Positions 45,870-56,143 of a stretch of DNA of 64,000 nucleotides are shown piece by piece. Under the pieces are notes generated by a model that was given only the letters and a program-made list of their open reading frames with translations, was not told the DNA's origin and made no database searches. The translations under genes were made by a program, and so were the position numbers. The DNA lies in NCBI RefSeq assembly GCF_013248975.1, contig NZ_JABRWH010000001.1:3740001-3804000 (forward strand), given 5' to 3'. Numbering within the stretch: position 1 is the stretch's first letter; each line of letters starts with the position of its first letter. Origin of the DNA: Neobacillus endophyticus. GTDB taxonomy: Bacteria > Bacillota > Bacilli > Bacillales > Cytobacillaceae.

Positions 45870-45908
45870 ATTTTTCCAGAAAAAATTAGAAATCAGGTAA
45901 AAAAGTAC

Positions 45909-45935
45909 TAAACAATTTTAAATTTGATCCGATAG
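45909..45935 (+). promoter_or_regulatory. Sigma-D promoter of flaG
   Basis: TAAA, 15 bases, TCCGATAG, 37 bases before the flaG start codon. Confidence 0.85.
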
Positions 45936-45972
45936 TATAGGTATATATATCCTAAAGGGGGAGGTTCTGGAC

Positions 45973-46329
45973 ATGTTAGATAAAATCTCTATTTCTAATA
46001 CTCCTATTAATGATTCTCAAGTAAATCAAGTTAATCCAGTAAATAGCGCTCCAAAAGTTAAAGACGACTCACCGAATCAACAAGACCAGCCGCAGCAATC
46101 GTTATCTAAGGAAAAGACAGAGAAAATTATCAAGAATATGAATGACTTTTTAAAAGATTCAAACACACAATTAGTCTACAAATATCACGATGAATTGAAA
46201 GAATACTATGTTGCCATTGTAGATGAGAACACCAATCAAGTAGTTCAGGAAATACCATCAAAGAAGCTGCTCGATATCTATGCAGCCATGAAGGAATATC
46301 TTGGGATACTTGTTGATAAAAAGGTTTAA
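45973..46329 (+). CDS. flaG: FlaG family protein
   Basis: 118 residues. Disordered Asn/Gln/Ser/Pro-rich N-terminal half, then the FlaG domain (MNDFLKDSNTQLVYKYHDEL, VVQEIPSKKLLDIYAAM). FlaG proteins influence filament length or flagellin handling. GGGGGAGG precedes the ATG. Transcription may read on into the chemoreceptor 60 bases downstream, since no terminator is seen. Confidence 0.88.
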   Translation: MLDKISISNTPINDSQVNQVNPVNSAPKVKDDSPNQQDQPQQSLSKEKTEKIIKNMNDFLKDSNTQLVYKYHDELKEYYVAIVDENTNQVVQEIPSKKLLDIYAAMKEYLGILVDKKV

Positions 46330-46389
46330 TCGGCTGCTTACGCAGCCATTTTGTACATAGTAAATCATATGAAAGCGGAGGTGTAAGTC

Positions 46390-48399
46390 ATGGAACAGGC
46401 TAAACAAAAGTTCAAATGGAATCGGGTAAATCACAAGCTGGTAGCTGGAATGACAGCGGTTGCGATTATACCAACGATCACCATAGCCATCATATCGAAT
46501 GTGGTAACCCAAAATATTATTGACAAACAAACAACTCAAAATAACTTACAATTGTCCGAACAGATCAGTACGAGTTTGGATTACAAAATTGAAGGTGTGG
46601 CCAATCAAGTGCATTTGTTGGCAAACAATATAAATTTTACCCAATATTATCAAAATCCGATGAACAGTCAATATGGGTATTATCTGTTAGATGGAACGTT
46701 AAAAACAAATAAGGATTATGCATTTGTGTATTATGGTACATCCAAAAAGGAACTGTTGAGTGCCCCAACAACGGAACTTCCTAAAGACTATGATCCCACT
46801 CAGCGCGATTGGTATCAGGGAGCAGTAGCAAAAGACGGGAAAATTTTCTATAGTGAACCATATAAGGATGAAGGGACAGGCCAATTGGTTCTTACCATTG
46901 CCCAAGCGGTTAAAGACCAGAGCGGTAATATCGTCGGTGTATTGGGAATTGACCTCAATATGGATAATTTTTCGAAAGCAATGGAGAAAATTAAGATTGG
47001 CAATAAAGGGTATATGACGATCGTGGGTGACGATGGGAAATACATTTATAATCCAGATGCCAAAAAAATAGGTACGGATTTCCCTAAAAACATATGGAAT
47101 AATGTGAATAAAGATGATGAAGGTAGCAGCAATTTTCAATTAAATGGATCGGATGAATTCTCAACCTTCACAACGAACAAAAATACAGGCTGGAAATTTA
47201 TTTCTATAGAAGATCGTTCTGAAATTACGCAAACTGCTAACAGCATTCGTAATATTGGATGGATCTTAACGGCTATCTTTGGTGTATTATCTGCCTTGAG
47301 TGCGTATATTCTTGGAAAACGTATTTCGAAAAATATTAATACTGTAAAGTCTGCATTGGAAACAGCTGCACAAGGAGATTTTACAGCGAGAGTTTCCGTA
47401 AATACAAATGACGAATTTAAAGATTTGGAAGAAAGTTTTAATGACACAATGGAACAGTTATCGATCTCGTTGCGTAAAGTGGGCGAAACATCTAAGACAG
47501 TATTTGATACTTCTGCACACTTGTCGATGATGACAAGTGAAACAAATGCAGCATTATCTGAAGTGGCGCTGGCAATTGAAGAAATTGCTCAAGGGGCGAA
47601 CTTGCAAGCGAGAAATGTCCAAACAAGCTCAGACCAAATGAGAGATTTGTCCAATCAATTGGATGATGTTCATGTATCCACAGAAGATATGAATAGCGTA
47701 TCACAGCGTTCCATGGAACTAAGCAGCAAAGGATTGGAACGAATTGTTTTGCTGTCTGAAAAATCGACAGAAACGAAATCACATACTTCAGAAGTTGCTT
47801 CCATTGTAAAAGAAGTGGATGTGAGAATGGAAGAAATAAACTCCATAATTAATGTGATTACAAAAATTACTGATCAAACCAATCTATTGTCTCTAAATGC
47901 TTCGATTGAATCAGCCAGAGCAGGGGAGCATGGAAAAGGATTTGCAGTAGTGGCCAATGAAGTTCGTAACTTGGCTGAGCAATCAAGAGCATCTGCAGTG
48001 GAAATCAAAAAAATAGTCGACAGCATCAAATCGGTTGTAAAAAATGCCGTTCATGCAATGGAGCGTACAAATATGGCTGTCAATGAACAAGATGAGGCAG
48101 TAATAGAAACGAAAGCCATTTTCGATCAAATTCAATCAGCTATTAACGATTTAGCGCAAAAAGTTACCGATGTGGAAATGTCTATCAAAGATAGTCAAAC
48201 AAATAAAGAAGTAGTCAGTCAGGAGATTGAAAGTATTATCGCGGTGTCTCAGCAAACAGCAGCTGCAACCGAGGAGGTTTCTGCTTCCACAGAAGAAATT
48301 TCTGCGACAATGAATTCCTTTACCCAGCATTCATACGGATTGAAAGAATTATCAGCGCAATTGGATGATGAAATTAAGAAATTTAAATTACATGAGTAA
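46390..48399 (+). CDS. Methyl-accepting chemotaxis protein (Cache type, copy 1)
   Basis: 669 residues. TM1 about 17-37, extracellular double-Cache sensor (about 40-280; [32 protein letters not shown]), TM2 about 290-308, HAMP, then the signalling domain with the hairpin tip [21 protein letters not shown]. It senses an external ligand and signals through CheW/CheA. Closely related to the receptor at 50544, above all after TM2. Confidence 0.93.
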   Translation: MEQAKQKFKWNRVNHKLVAGMTAVAIIPTITIAIISNVVTQNIIDKQTTQNNLQLSEQISTSLDYKIEGVANQVHLLANNINFTQYYQNPMNSQYGYYLLDGTLKTNKDYAFVYYGTSKKELLSAPTTELPKDYDPTQRDWYQGAVAKDGKIFYSEPYKDEGTGQLVLTIAQAVKDQSGNIVGVLGIDLNMDNFSKAMEKIKIGNKGYMTIVGDDGKYIYNPDAKKIGTDFPKNIWNNVNKDDEGSSNFQLNGSDEFSTFTTNKNTGWKFISIEDRSEITQTANSIRNIGWILTAIFGVLSALSAYILGKRISKNINTVKSALETAAQGDFTARVSVNTNDEFKDLEESFNDTMEQLSISLRKVGETSKTVFDTSAHLSMMTSETNAALSEVALAIEEIAQGANLQARNVQTSSDQMRDLSNQLDDVHVSTEDMNSVSQRSMELSSKGLERIVLLSEKSTETKSHTSEVASIVKEVDVRMEEINSIINVITKITDQTNLLSLNASIESARAGEHGKGFAVVANEVRNLAEQSRASAVEIKKIVDSIKSVVKNAVHAMERTNMAVNEQDEAVIETKAIFDQIQSAINDLAQKVTDVEMSIKDSQTNKEVVSQEIESIIAVSQQTAAATEEVSASTEEISATMNSFTQHSYGLKELSAQLDDEIKKFKLHE

Positions 48400-48426
48400 A
48401 TCTTTAAAATAAACCTTTCAAACAAA

Positions 48427-48480
48427 TACGCTAATAAAAAAGTCTTGGCAAGTATTTGCCGAGACTTTTTTATTAGCGTA
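48427..48480. terminator. Long bidirectional terminator between convergent chemoreceptor genes
   Basis: ACGCTAATAAAAAAGTCT and AGACTTTTTTATTAGCGT pair perfectly; with GGCAA/TTGCC above one mismatch the stem exceeds 20 bp with a 4-base loop. The A/T tracts serve as U tract on either strand. Confidence 0.93.
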
Positions 48481-48517
48481 ATCGAACTTATATGAAACAT
48501 TAGAACAAAAATGTAAT

Positions 48518-50206
48518 TTATACTTTAAATCTGCCTATCAACTTTTGTAGATCAGCAGCCATTGTCGATAAGGAAGAGGCTGATGAAGTGATTTCATTCA
48601 TTGACGCAGATTGTTCTTCGGCTGCTGTTGAGACCTCTTGTGTACCTGCTGCTACTGTTTCTGAAACATTCGTAATGTTCTGGATGGAATGAACAATTTG
48701 ATTGGTGCCGGCAGCCATTTCTTGAACTGCTGAAGCAACTTCCTGTATTTGAGAAGTAACGATATGAACGGTATCCTGAATTTCATCAAAAGATTGGCCT
48801 GCTGAGTTAATGACACCAATGCCCGATAAAACTTCTTTAGTGGTGTTGTCCATTGATTGGACAGCTTTCTTTGTTTCTTCTTGAATCATGGCAACAAGCT
48901 GTGAAATTTGCTGAGCAGAATCCGCAGATTGTTCCGCTAATTTGCGTACTTCATCAGCTACGACAGCAAAGCCTTTTCCATGCTCTCCAGCTCTGGCAGC
49001 TTCAATTGCCGCATTTAATGCAAGAAGGTTTGTTTGTGCGGCAATTCCTGTTATAACCTCAATAATTTGCCCAATTTCATTTGAATGATCGTTAAGCTCT
49101 TTGATGATATGTGATAATCCATTTACTGTTTGTCGAATGGAGCTCATTTGATTGACAGCTGTTTTTACTGCCTGGCCGCCAATGGAAGCTTTTTCTGTAG
49201 CTTCTACTGCTGTATTGGAAACAACTTGAGAATTAGAAGCAATTAATTGAACTCCAATCGACATTTCATTGATTGTTTTAGAAGTTTCTTCTGCAATTTG
49301 AGATTGTTTTTCTGTACCAGAAGCAACTTCATACATGGCGTTGGAAATCTCTTCTGTTGATTTACTTGTTTGTTCTGCAATAGCTGTTAAATGTTCAGCA
49401 GATTCAGCAACTAATTCTGTGTTGTTTCTAACTTGCACAATCAGATGACGGAGACTCTTGATCAGTTCGTTAAATGAAATAGCAAGATGTGAAATTTCAT
49501 CATTCGTTTTAATTTCAATTTCTGTTGTTAAGTCTCCTTCACCTTCGGCTATTTTTTGTAATTGAAGGTGAACTAACTGAATTGGTTTGATGATGGAACG
49601 GAATAAGCTAAAACCAATTACAACCCCCAGTCCAATAAAGAGGAGCCCAATAAAGATGAGTATGTCGTTTCCAATTTGAATATCATGGCTTAAGTTATTT
49701 ATATTTTTTTTCATTGAGTTATCTTTATTCGATAAAAATTGTGAAATTAATGGATCGAGCGCTTTTCGGGCATTTCTTTCATCTTCAAAATGAATTTGTT
49801 TAGCCCTCTCTACATCACCAAGCTGGAAAGCTTGGACGACTTGGTCACTCGCATTTAAGAATGCTGAATATTTCCCTTCAATTTCATTTAACATGTTTGT
49901 ATCATTTTCATCTAGCTTTAATTTTTTTAAACTAGCAATAAATTGATTAATTTCATCTTTTTTGCTTTTCATCTCTGTAGTGTATTGAGGATCACTCGTT
50001 AATAAATATCCTCTTTCATCATTAGATACACCAGCTAATCTAAACTGGATTGATTTTATATCGAAACGGATATTTTCACTATTCTGGATTATGTCATTAT
50101 AAGATTCTTGGGAGTTATGATTTAGTTTGTAGGATATCCCTAAAGCACCAATCATTAAAAGAATTAAAATGCCAATTCCAATGAATAATTTAGTTTTAAT
50201 TTTCAT
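48518..50206 (-). CDS. Methyl-accepting chemotaxis protein (four-helix-bundle sensor type)
   Basis: 562 residues. TM1 near the N-terminus, a mostly helical ~150-residue extracellular region with [15 protein letters not shown] (4HB_MCP-type), TM2 about 180-205, HAMP, and signalling domain with [22 protein letters not shown]. Its ligand domain differs from the two Cache receptors that flank it. The second ATG (50206) has better spacing from GAAGGAGA than the first (50212). Confidence 0.93.
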   Translation of the reverse strand: MKIKTKLFIGIGILILLMIGALGISYKLNHNSQESYNDIIQNSENIRFDIKSIQFRLAGVSNDERGYLLTSDPQYTTEMKSKKDEINQFIASLKKLKLDENDTNMLNEIEGKYSAFLNASDQVVQAFQLGDVERAKQIHFEDERNARKALDPLISQFLSNKDNSMKKNINNLSHDIQIGNDILIFIGLLFIGLGVVIGFSLFRSIIKPIQLVHLQLQKIAEGEGDLTTEIEIKTNDEISHLAISFNELIKSLRHLIVQVRNNTELVAESAEHLTAIAEQTSKSTEEISNAMYEVASGTEKQSQIAEETSKTINEMSIGVQLIASNSQVVSNTAVEATEKASIGGQAVKTAVNQMSSIRQTVNGLSHIIKELNDHSNEIGQIIEVITGIAAQTNLLALNAAIEAARAGEHGKGFAVVADEVRKLAEQSADSAQQISQLVAMIQEETKKAVQSMDNTTKEVLSGIGVINSAGQSFDEIQDTVHIVTSQIQEVASAVQEMAAGTNQIVHSIQNITNVSETVAAGTQEVSTAAEEQSASMNEITSSASSLSTMAADLQKLIGRFKV

Positions 50207-50246
50207 TATCATTCTCCTTCACAAAAAACTATTAAATCAAAAAAAC

Positions 50247-50277
50247 ATCAAAAAACGTTTTTTTCGAAAAACGTGAT
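50247..50277. other. UUCG-tetraloop hairpin upstream of the inverted chemoreceptor
   Basis: ACGTTTTT-TTCG-AAAAACGT is an 8-bp perfect stem with a TTCG loop, extended by CATCA and GATG flanks. It lies in the leader of the minus-strand receptor; function unknown. The rest of the 50213-50543 gap contains only the sigma-D site of the next receptor. Confidence 0.4.
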
Positions 50278-50399
50278 GAATCTGCTTACACCATGGGTTT
50301 AATATAACAGATGAGTGACTTCTAAACTATAACTATCTATCAAAATTTACAAAAACTTATCAAAACAAATTTTGGTATTTATTAATTTTATAAATATAC

Positions 50400-50426
50400 T
50401 AAACATTTTTTTGATTCGTTCGATAA
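50400..50426 (+). promoter_or_regulatory. Sigma-D promoter of the third chemoreceptor
   Basis: TAAA, 15 bases, TTCGATAA, about 118 bases before the start codon. Confidence 0.82.
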
Positions 50427-50543
50427 GTTTAATAGAGTTTAAAACATAGGAGGGGTGAGAATATTGTTTTCCATTAATGATCTTATTAAGAGGTATTGAT
50501 GGAATAGGCTTCATTAAAAATTAATCATCATGGAGGACTATGA

Positions 50544-52565
50544 ATGGAAAAATCAAATAGATCGTCAAAGTATAAGTGGAATTCAGTCAAAACAAAGTTA
50601 ATTGCAGGAATGACAGCGGTTGCAATTATCCCTACGATATCAATTGCCGTTGTATCAAATGCCATCACACAAAATGTAATCGGCAAACAATACGGTCAGG
50701 CGACACTGCAAGTAACGAAGCAAGCCAGCGACAGCCTGGATTATAAAATCCAAGGGGTTGTCAGCCAAATCAGCTTGCTCTCCAATAATGTTGATTTTAA
50801 GCAATTTTATCAAAATCCGGAAAATGCTAAATACGGAAATTTTTTATTGAATGATACATTGAATACTAACAACGAGTATCTAAATGTCTATTTTGCAACG
50901 ACTAAAAATCAAATGGTTTTGGCTCCAGCTTCTCAACTGCCACCTGGTATTGATTGGACTTCGAGAGTTTGGTATAAAGGTGCTGTTAATAATGATGGAA
51001 AGCCTTTTTACAGCCCGCCTTATAAAGACGCTGTTACCAACAAATTAGTACTAACGATTTCACAGGCGGTTAAGGATGATAGTGGAAATCTTGTCGGGGT
51101 CATCGGAATAGACCTTAGTATGGATAATTTCTCTAAATCGATGAAATCGATCCAAATTGGAAAAAATGGTTATATGACGATCATTGGTAATGATGGGAAT
51201 TATATATACAACCCAGATTCTAAAAAAATAGGGTCAGCCTTACCAACTAATCTTGCCTTAGCGGATGATCTTAAGAAACAAAATGAAGGAAACAGCGAAT
51301 ACCAATTAAATGGGGTCGATAAATTTTCTTCTTTTACCACCAATAATCGAACTGGCTGGAAATTTATTTCGGTTTTAGACAAATCTGAAATTACCAATGA
51401 TGCCAATTATATTCGAAATATTGGATGGTTGTTAACGATAGTATTTGGCGTACTGTCTGCTGTTTGTGCTTATTTCTTAGGTAAACGGATTTCCAGAAAT
51501 ATTACAACTGTTAAGGATGCATTAGAAACCGCATCTCATGGAGATTTCACTGCCAGAGTATCTGTCAATACAAATGACGAATTTAAAGAATTAGAACAAA
51601 GCTTCAATGATACAATGGAACAATTATCAGCATCTTTAAGAAAAGTAGGGGTAACATCTAAGACTGTTTTAGATACATCTGCCCACCTTTCCATCATGAC
51701 AAAAGAAACGAATGCTGCATTATCTGAAGTAGCACTGGCCATTGAAGAAATCGCACAAGGGGCAAACCTTCAAGCAAGAAACGTTCAGACAAGTTCAGAT
51801 CAAATGAGAAATTTATCAAACCAATTGGATGATGTATCTGATTCTACAGAAGAAATGAACACTGTCTCAGATCGTTCAATGGAATTGAGCGGTAAAGGGT
51901 TAGAGCGAATTGTCTTGCTCTCAGAAAAATCTAATGAAACTAAAACGACTACTTCAGAAGTAGCTTCGATTGTGAATGAAGTAGATGTGCGAATGGAAGA
52001 AATTAATTCCATTATTGATGTTATTACAAAAATTACAGATCAAACCAACCTATTATCATTAAATGCTTCGATTGAATCTGCAAGAGCAGGTGAGCATGGT
52101 AGAGGTTTTGCGGTTGTAGCCAATGAAGTTCGCAATTTAGCAGAACAATCTCGTGCATCAGCTGTTGAAATCAAGCGAATCGTCGATAGCATTAAATTGG
52201 TTGTGAAAAACGCTGTAAATGCGATGGAAAGAACCAATAAGGCTGTTCACGAACAAGAGGATGCTGTATCAGAAACGAAATCCATTTTCAATGATATTTT
52301 ATCAGCCGTTCGTGATTTGGGCCAAAAAGTGGCAGATGTGGAAACTTCCATTAAGGGAAGCCATTCCAATAAAGAAGTGGTTAGTCAGGAAATTGAAAGT
52401 ATCATTGCCGTTTCACAACAAACAGCAGCTGCAACAGAGGAAGTTTCTGCTTCCACAGAGGAAATCTCTGCAACCATGAACTCATTTACCCAACATTCAA
52501 ATGGGCTAAAAGAATTGTCAGAGCAATTGGATAATGAGATTAAAAAATTTAAATTAGGAGAGTAA
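50544..52565 (+). CDS. Methyl-accepting chemotaxis protein (Cache type, copy 2)
   Basis: 673 residues, same layout as the receptor at 46390: TM1, double-Cache sensor, TM2, HAMP, signalling domain ([21 protein letters not shown]). The sensor half has diverged more than the cytoplasmic half, the pattern expected after duplication with change of ligand. GGAGG precedes the ATG. Confidence 0.93.
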   Translation: MEKSNRSSKYKWNSVKTKLIAGMTAVAIIPTISIAVVSNAITQNVIGKQYGQATLQVTKQASDSLDYKIQGVVSQISLLSNNVDFKQFYQNPENAKYGNFLLNDTLNTNNEYLNVYFATTKNQMVLAPASQLPPGIDWTSRVWYKGAVNNDGKPFYSPPYKDAVTNKLVLTISQAVKDDSGNLVGVIGIDLSMDNFSKSMKSIQIGKNGYMTIIGNDGNYIYNPDSKKIGSALPTNLALADDLKKQNEGNSEYQLNGVDKFSSFTTNNRTGWKFISVLDKSEITNDANYIRNIGWLLTIVFGVLSAVCAYFLGKRISRNITTVKDALETASHGDFTARVSVNTNDEFKELEQSFNDTMEQLSASLRKVGVTSKTVLDTSAHLSIMTKETNAALSEVALAIEEIAQGANLQARNVQTSSDQMRNLSNQLDDVSDSTEEMNTVSDRSMELSGKGLERIVLLSEKSNETKTTTSEVASIVNEVDVRMEEINSIIDVITKITDQTNLLSLNASIESARAGEHGRGFAVVANEVRNLAEQSRASAVEIKRIVDSIKLVVKNAVNAMERTNKAVHEQEDAVSETKSIFNDILSAVRDLGQKVADVETSIKGSHSNKEVVSQEIESIIAVSQQTAAATEEVSASTEEISATMNSFTQHSNGLKELSEQLDNEIKKFKLGE

Positions 52566-52574
52566 GTATTTTTT

Positions 52575-52606
52575 GAGGGGCAGTAAGAGTATGTCCCTCT
52601 TTTTAT
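52575..52606 (+). terminator. Terminator after the third chemoreceptor
   Basis: GAGGG pairs with CCCTC across a 15-base loop, followed by TTTTT. Confidence 0.65.
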
Positions 52607-52726
52607 TTGTGTTCTTTTTTACAGGATTTTATTCTAAAAAATCATCGAAAAATAGAGTATAATGAAATGATGATAACCGTATAGGGAAAATAAGAGTTCA
52701 TTTGCTAAATTATTTTTAATCATAAT

Positions 52727-52753
52727 TAAACTTAATTTATACTCTGCCGATAC
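52727..52753 (+). promoter_or_regulatory. Sigma-D promoter of flgM
   Basis: TAAA, 15 bases, GCCGATAC, the closest match to the textbook -10 in this window. It would place the anti-sigma gene under the sigma factor it inhibits. Confidence 0.87.
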
Positions 52754-52790
52754 TAATAAAAAAGGGGACAAAAAGGAGATCGGAATTATC

Positions 52791-53051
52791 ATGAGAATTA
52801 ATGATGTGAAATACGGATTAAACCCGTATCAAAATCAAATAAATCGTAATAAAACAAATACTAATAAAGCTTCTAATAAGGATGTAGTCAATATCTCTTC
52901 AAGCGGTCAAGAAATTTATCAAGCCATGAAATCAGATCAAGCTGACCGCCAAAAACGAATTGAACAACTGAAAGAACAAGTATCGAATGGAACTTATCAA
53001 GTAGACAGCCAAAAAGTTGCTCAAAAAATGTTGGATTTCTGGGATAAGTAA
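52791..53051 (+). CDS. flgM: Anti-sigma-D factor FlgM
   Basis: 86 residues. Unstructured N-terminus, then VNISSSGQEIYQAMKS and a C-terminal helix (VDSQKVAQKMLDFW) typical of FlgM. It holds sigma-D inactive until hook completion allows its release or export. AAAAAGGAGAT precedes the ATG. First gene of flgM-flgN-flgK-flgL. Confidence 0.92.
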   Translation: MRINDVKYGLNPYQNQINRNKTNTNKASNKDVVNISSSGQEIYQAMKSDQADRQKRIEQLKEQVSNGTYQVDSQKVAQKMLDFWDK

Positions 53052-53074
53052 ATCGAACTTAAGGGTGAGTGTAT

Positions 53075-53560
53075 ATGGAATCATTACAAAAACTTAAACA
53101 AACATTGACTTATATGGTAGAGGCTCATCAACAGCTACTAAGGTTGGCGGAGGAGAAACGGACAATCCTCGTTGAAGGCAAAGCTCCCGAATTACAAACC
53201 ATTATAAGTAAAGAAAGTAAATATACAGACCTCATCCAAAAGCTGGAGGCACAGAGGGAAGCAGTGCTGAAGGCAGTATTGGTTGAAAAGGGACTTGTAA
53301 ATCAATCTCTAACAATTGATCAATTCATCCAAACGATAGACCAGCCACTGGAAAAACAATTTCTTGCCAAAACGATCGGGCAGCTCCGAAAACTTGTGAA
53401 TGAACTGATTCAACTGAATAAAAGTAATCAAGAGCTGATCAAGATGGCTTTATCATATATACAATATTCTATGAACATCATTATGCCGAAAGAGCCTTCA
53501 ATCGGATATGGAAATAAATCACATGTTAGGTCGGCAAAGCTTTTAGATGCAAAAATATAG
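53075..53560 (+). CDS. flgN: Flagellar export chaperone FlgN
   Basis: 161 residues, helical, with the FlgN-type N-terminal region (LQKLKQTLTYMVEAHQQLL). It escorts hook-filament junction proteins FlgK and FlgL, whose genes follow. The ATG at 53075 suits AAGGG at 53061; a GTG two codons earlier is less likely. Confidence 0.88.
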   Translation: MESLQKLKQTLTYMVEAHQQLLRLAEEKRTILVEGKAPELQTIISKESKYTDLIQKLEAQREAVLKAVLVEKGLVNQSLTIDQFIQTIDQPLEKQFLAKTIGQLRKLVNELIQLNKSNQELIKMALSYIQYSMNIIMPKEPSIGYGNKSHVRSAKLLDAKI

Positions 53561-53590
53561 TTCTTTATTTTTAGTATTGGAGGAGAAATC

Positions 53591-55060
53591 ATGACTTCCA
53601 CATTTATGGGGCTGGAGTTGGGGAAGAGAGCACTTTTCGCTCAACAGGCAGCGTTAAATACAACTGGACAAAATATTGCAAACGCCAATACAGACGGGTA
53701 CACTCGCCAGCGTGCTGAACTGCAGGCAACCAATGCCATTCCTTATGTGGGCATGAGCAATGATGCAAGTGCTGGACAACTTGGGACTGGTGTAGAAGTT
53801 AACAAAATTAGCAGATTAAGAGAAGATTATTTGGATGTTCAATATCGTGGCCAAAATAAGGATTTGGGTTATTATACTGCTACTTCTGATGCCTATACAA
53901 AAATTGAAGGAATCATGAATGAACCATCTGATAGTGGAATAGCTAACGCCATGGATCAATTTTGGCAAAGTTGGCAAGAACTATCAAAAACTCCCGACAG
54001 TGCTTCAGCTCGTGCGGTTGTTGTCCAACGTGGACAAGCGCTAGCGGAGTCCTTTCAATATACAAATGATCAATTAAATCAAATGTCATCGGATTTAAAC
54101 AATGTCATCCAAGTGGATGTCAGTAATGTAAATTCTCTTACCCAGCAAATTGGGGCATTAAATGATCAAATCTCTAAGTTAGTTCCAAATGGATATCAGC
54201 CAAATGACTTATATGATAAACGTGATGTTCTACTTGATCAATTATCCAAAATGGTTAACGTTGATGTTAAGCCATCTAGTGCTGGAAACGGGATGGTGGA
54301 CGTATTTGTTGGCAATCAGGCAATTGTTCAAGGGAAAACAAACAACAATATTACTTACCCAAGCCCTGGTGGAAGTTCAGACCAGATTTCCGTAAATGGA
54401 ACTTCTGTTTCATTACAATCAGGTGAACTACTTGGCCGCATTGATTCATATACAAATATTATCCCTGATATGCAAACGAAGTTGACTAATTTAGAAAATT
54501 CGTTCGTAAGTCAAGTGAACCAACTGCATAGTGCACAAGGGCAGGCTTATAACTTAGATGATATTAACAATCCCTCTCCATCAGGTCAAACTGCTGGGTT
54601 GAACTTTTTTGTGGATAGCAGTGATCCCACTAATACGAATTTGGATTATACAAAATCGATAAACTGGACTGTAAATCCTGATATAGCAAGTGACCTTAAT
54701 AAAGTTGCTGCTGCCAGCACACCGAATGCTGGGGATGGAAACAACGCAATGGCTATAGCGAACCTTAAAACGACCATATTGAATGTAAATGGTACAAGTG
54801 CAACCGCTGATGATTATTATCAAAATATAATTGGACAATTAGGTGTAAGTTCACAGCAAGCCCAGCGAATGCAAAATAATACTCAGACGCTAGTTACTCA
54901 GGTGGATAACCAACGTCAGTCCGTTTCTGGTGTTTCACTTGATGAGGAAATGACAAATATGGTTCGCTTTCAGCAAGCCTATAATGCTGCAGCTCGTGTT
55001 GTCACAACGATGGATGATGTTCTGGATAAAGTGATAAACGGGATGGGAGCTACAAGATAA
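53591..55060 (+). CDS. flgK: Hook-filament junction protein FlgK (HAP1)
   Basis: 489 residues. N-terminal LNTTGQNIANANTDGYTRQR and C-terminal SGVSLDEEMTNMVRFQQAYNA are the axial signatures of FlgK. Forms the first junction zone between hook and filament. GGAGGAG precedes the ATG. Confidence 0.95.
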   Translation: MTSTFMGLELGKRALFAQQAALNTTGQNIANANTDGYTRQRAELQATNAIPYVGMSNDASAGQLGTGVEVNKISRLREDYLDVQYRGQNKDLGYYTATSDAYTKIEGIMNEPSDSGIANAMDQFWQSWQELSKTPDSASARAVVVQRGQALAESFQYTNDQLNQMSSDLNNVIQVDVSNVNSLTQQIGALNDQISKLVPNGYQPNDLYDKRDVLLDQLSKMVNVDVKPSSAGNGMVDVFVGNQAIVQGKTNNNITYPSPGGSSDQISVNGTSVSLQSGELLGRIDSYTNIIPDMQTKLTNLENSFVSQVNQLHSAQGQAYNLDDINNPSPSGQTAGLNFFVDSSDPTNTNLDYTKSINWTVNPDIASDLNKVAAASTPNAGDGNNAMAIANLKTTILNVNGTSATADDYYQNIIGQLGVSSQQAQRMQNNTQTLVTQVDNQRQSVSGVSLDEEMTNMVRFQQAYNAAARVVTTMDDVLDKVINGMGATR

Positions 55061-55098
55061 ACTCAATAACGTAAAATGAATGTATCAGGAGGTGCCTA

Positions 55099-55983
55099 AT
55101 GAGTACACGGATTACCCAAACCATGATGAATCAAACTTTATTGGCAAACTTGCAAACGAACTATCGTAATTTATCACAAACCCAACAGGAGCTTTCATCT
55201 GGTAAAAAGATTAACAAGCCTTCAGATGACCCTGTAGCTGCCGTTAGGGCCATGAATTATCAATCTACTCTAAATGAAATTGATCAATACAAACGCAATG
55301 TGAGCGATGGTTCAAGCTGGATGCAATCCACAGACAGCTCATTAGACGAGGTCACACAAGTCTTGCAGCGTGTTCGTGAATTAACGGTCCAAGCGGGCAA
55401 CAGTACGAATAGTTCCACTGACCTTCAGGCCATTAAGGATGAAATAACACAGCTAAGCGGGCATCTTGTTGAAGTTGGCAATTCTGAGATTGGTGGAAGA
55501 TACCTATTTGGGGGAACAGCGACCACAACTGCACCATGTGATGGATCTCAAAATCCCCCGGCTGTTTCTAATAATAATGGTGCTGTGAATTATCAAGTTG
55601 GCAAAGGTTCAACAGTACAAATTAATGTGACAGGTAATCAGGTATTTAATCAAAATGGCGGTATGTTTAATGTTTTAAAAAGCATCACGGACAGTATTGA
55701 CAATGGGACAAATCCTTCAGATCAACTAAATAACCTAGATGCTCAAATAAATAATGTGATTACAATTCGCTCAGATTTAGGAGCACGGATGAATCGAATG
55801 GATTTGAGCAGTTCCCGATTAGACGGGCTGGAGCAATCCACGAATAATTTAATGTCAAATGAAGTAGATGTCGATATTGCGCAAGCATACACTAATTTTA
55901 GTGCACAACAAGCAGTTTACAACTCTGCATTATCAGCTGGCGCGAAAATCATTCAACCTAGTTTGGTGGACTTCTTAAAATAA
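55099..55983 (+). CDS. flgL: Hook-filament junction protein FlgL (HAP3)
   Basis: 294 residues, flagellin-like ends: LSSGKKINKPSDDPVAA at the N-terminus and VDIAQAYTNFSAQQAVYNSAL at the C-terminus. Second junction zone protein. In B. subtilis fliW and csrA follow flgL; here a terminator and a PilZ gene do. Confidence 0.94.
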   Translation: MSTRITQTMMNQTLLANLQTNYRNLSQTQQELSSGKKINKPSDDPVAAVRAMNYQSTLNEIDQYKRNVSDGSSWMQSTDSSLDEVTQVLQRVRELTVQAGNSTNSSTDLQAIKDEITQLSGHLVEVGNSEIGGRYLFGGTATTTAPCDGSQNPPAVSNNNGAVNYQVGKGSTVQINVTGNQVFNQNGGMFNVLKSITDSIDNGTNPSDQLNNLDAQINNVITIRSDLGARMNRMDLSSSRLDGLEQSTNNLMSNEVDVDIAQAYTNFSAQQAVYNSALSAGAKIIQPSLVDFLK

Positions 55984-56010
55984 TTACTGGAATATAATTT
56001 CAAAAAAATC

Positions 56011-56042
56011 GAACTGCCCAAACGGGTGCAGTTCATTTTTTT
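56011..56042 (+). terminator. Terminator after flgL
   Basis: GAACTGC pairs with GCAGTTC around a 10-base loop, then ATTTTTTT. Confidence 0.9.
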
Positions 56043-56143
56043 GTAGAAGTATAGGTTTCCACTGTCGGTATAGCCTAAATGGGCATTTTATACTATAATA
56101 ATAAAGAGAAAATAGATTAGAGAAATTTAAGGGGTGGAACACT

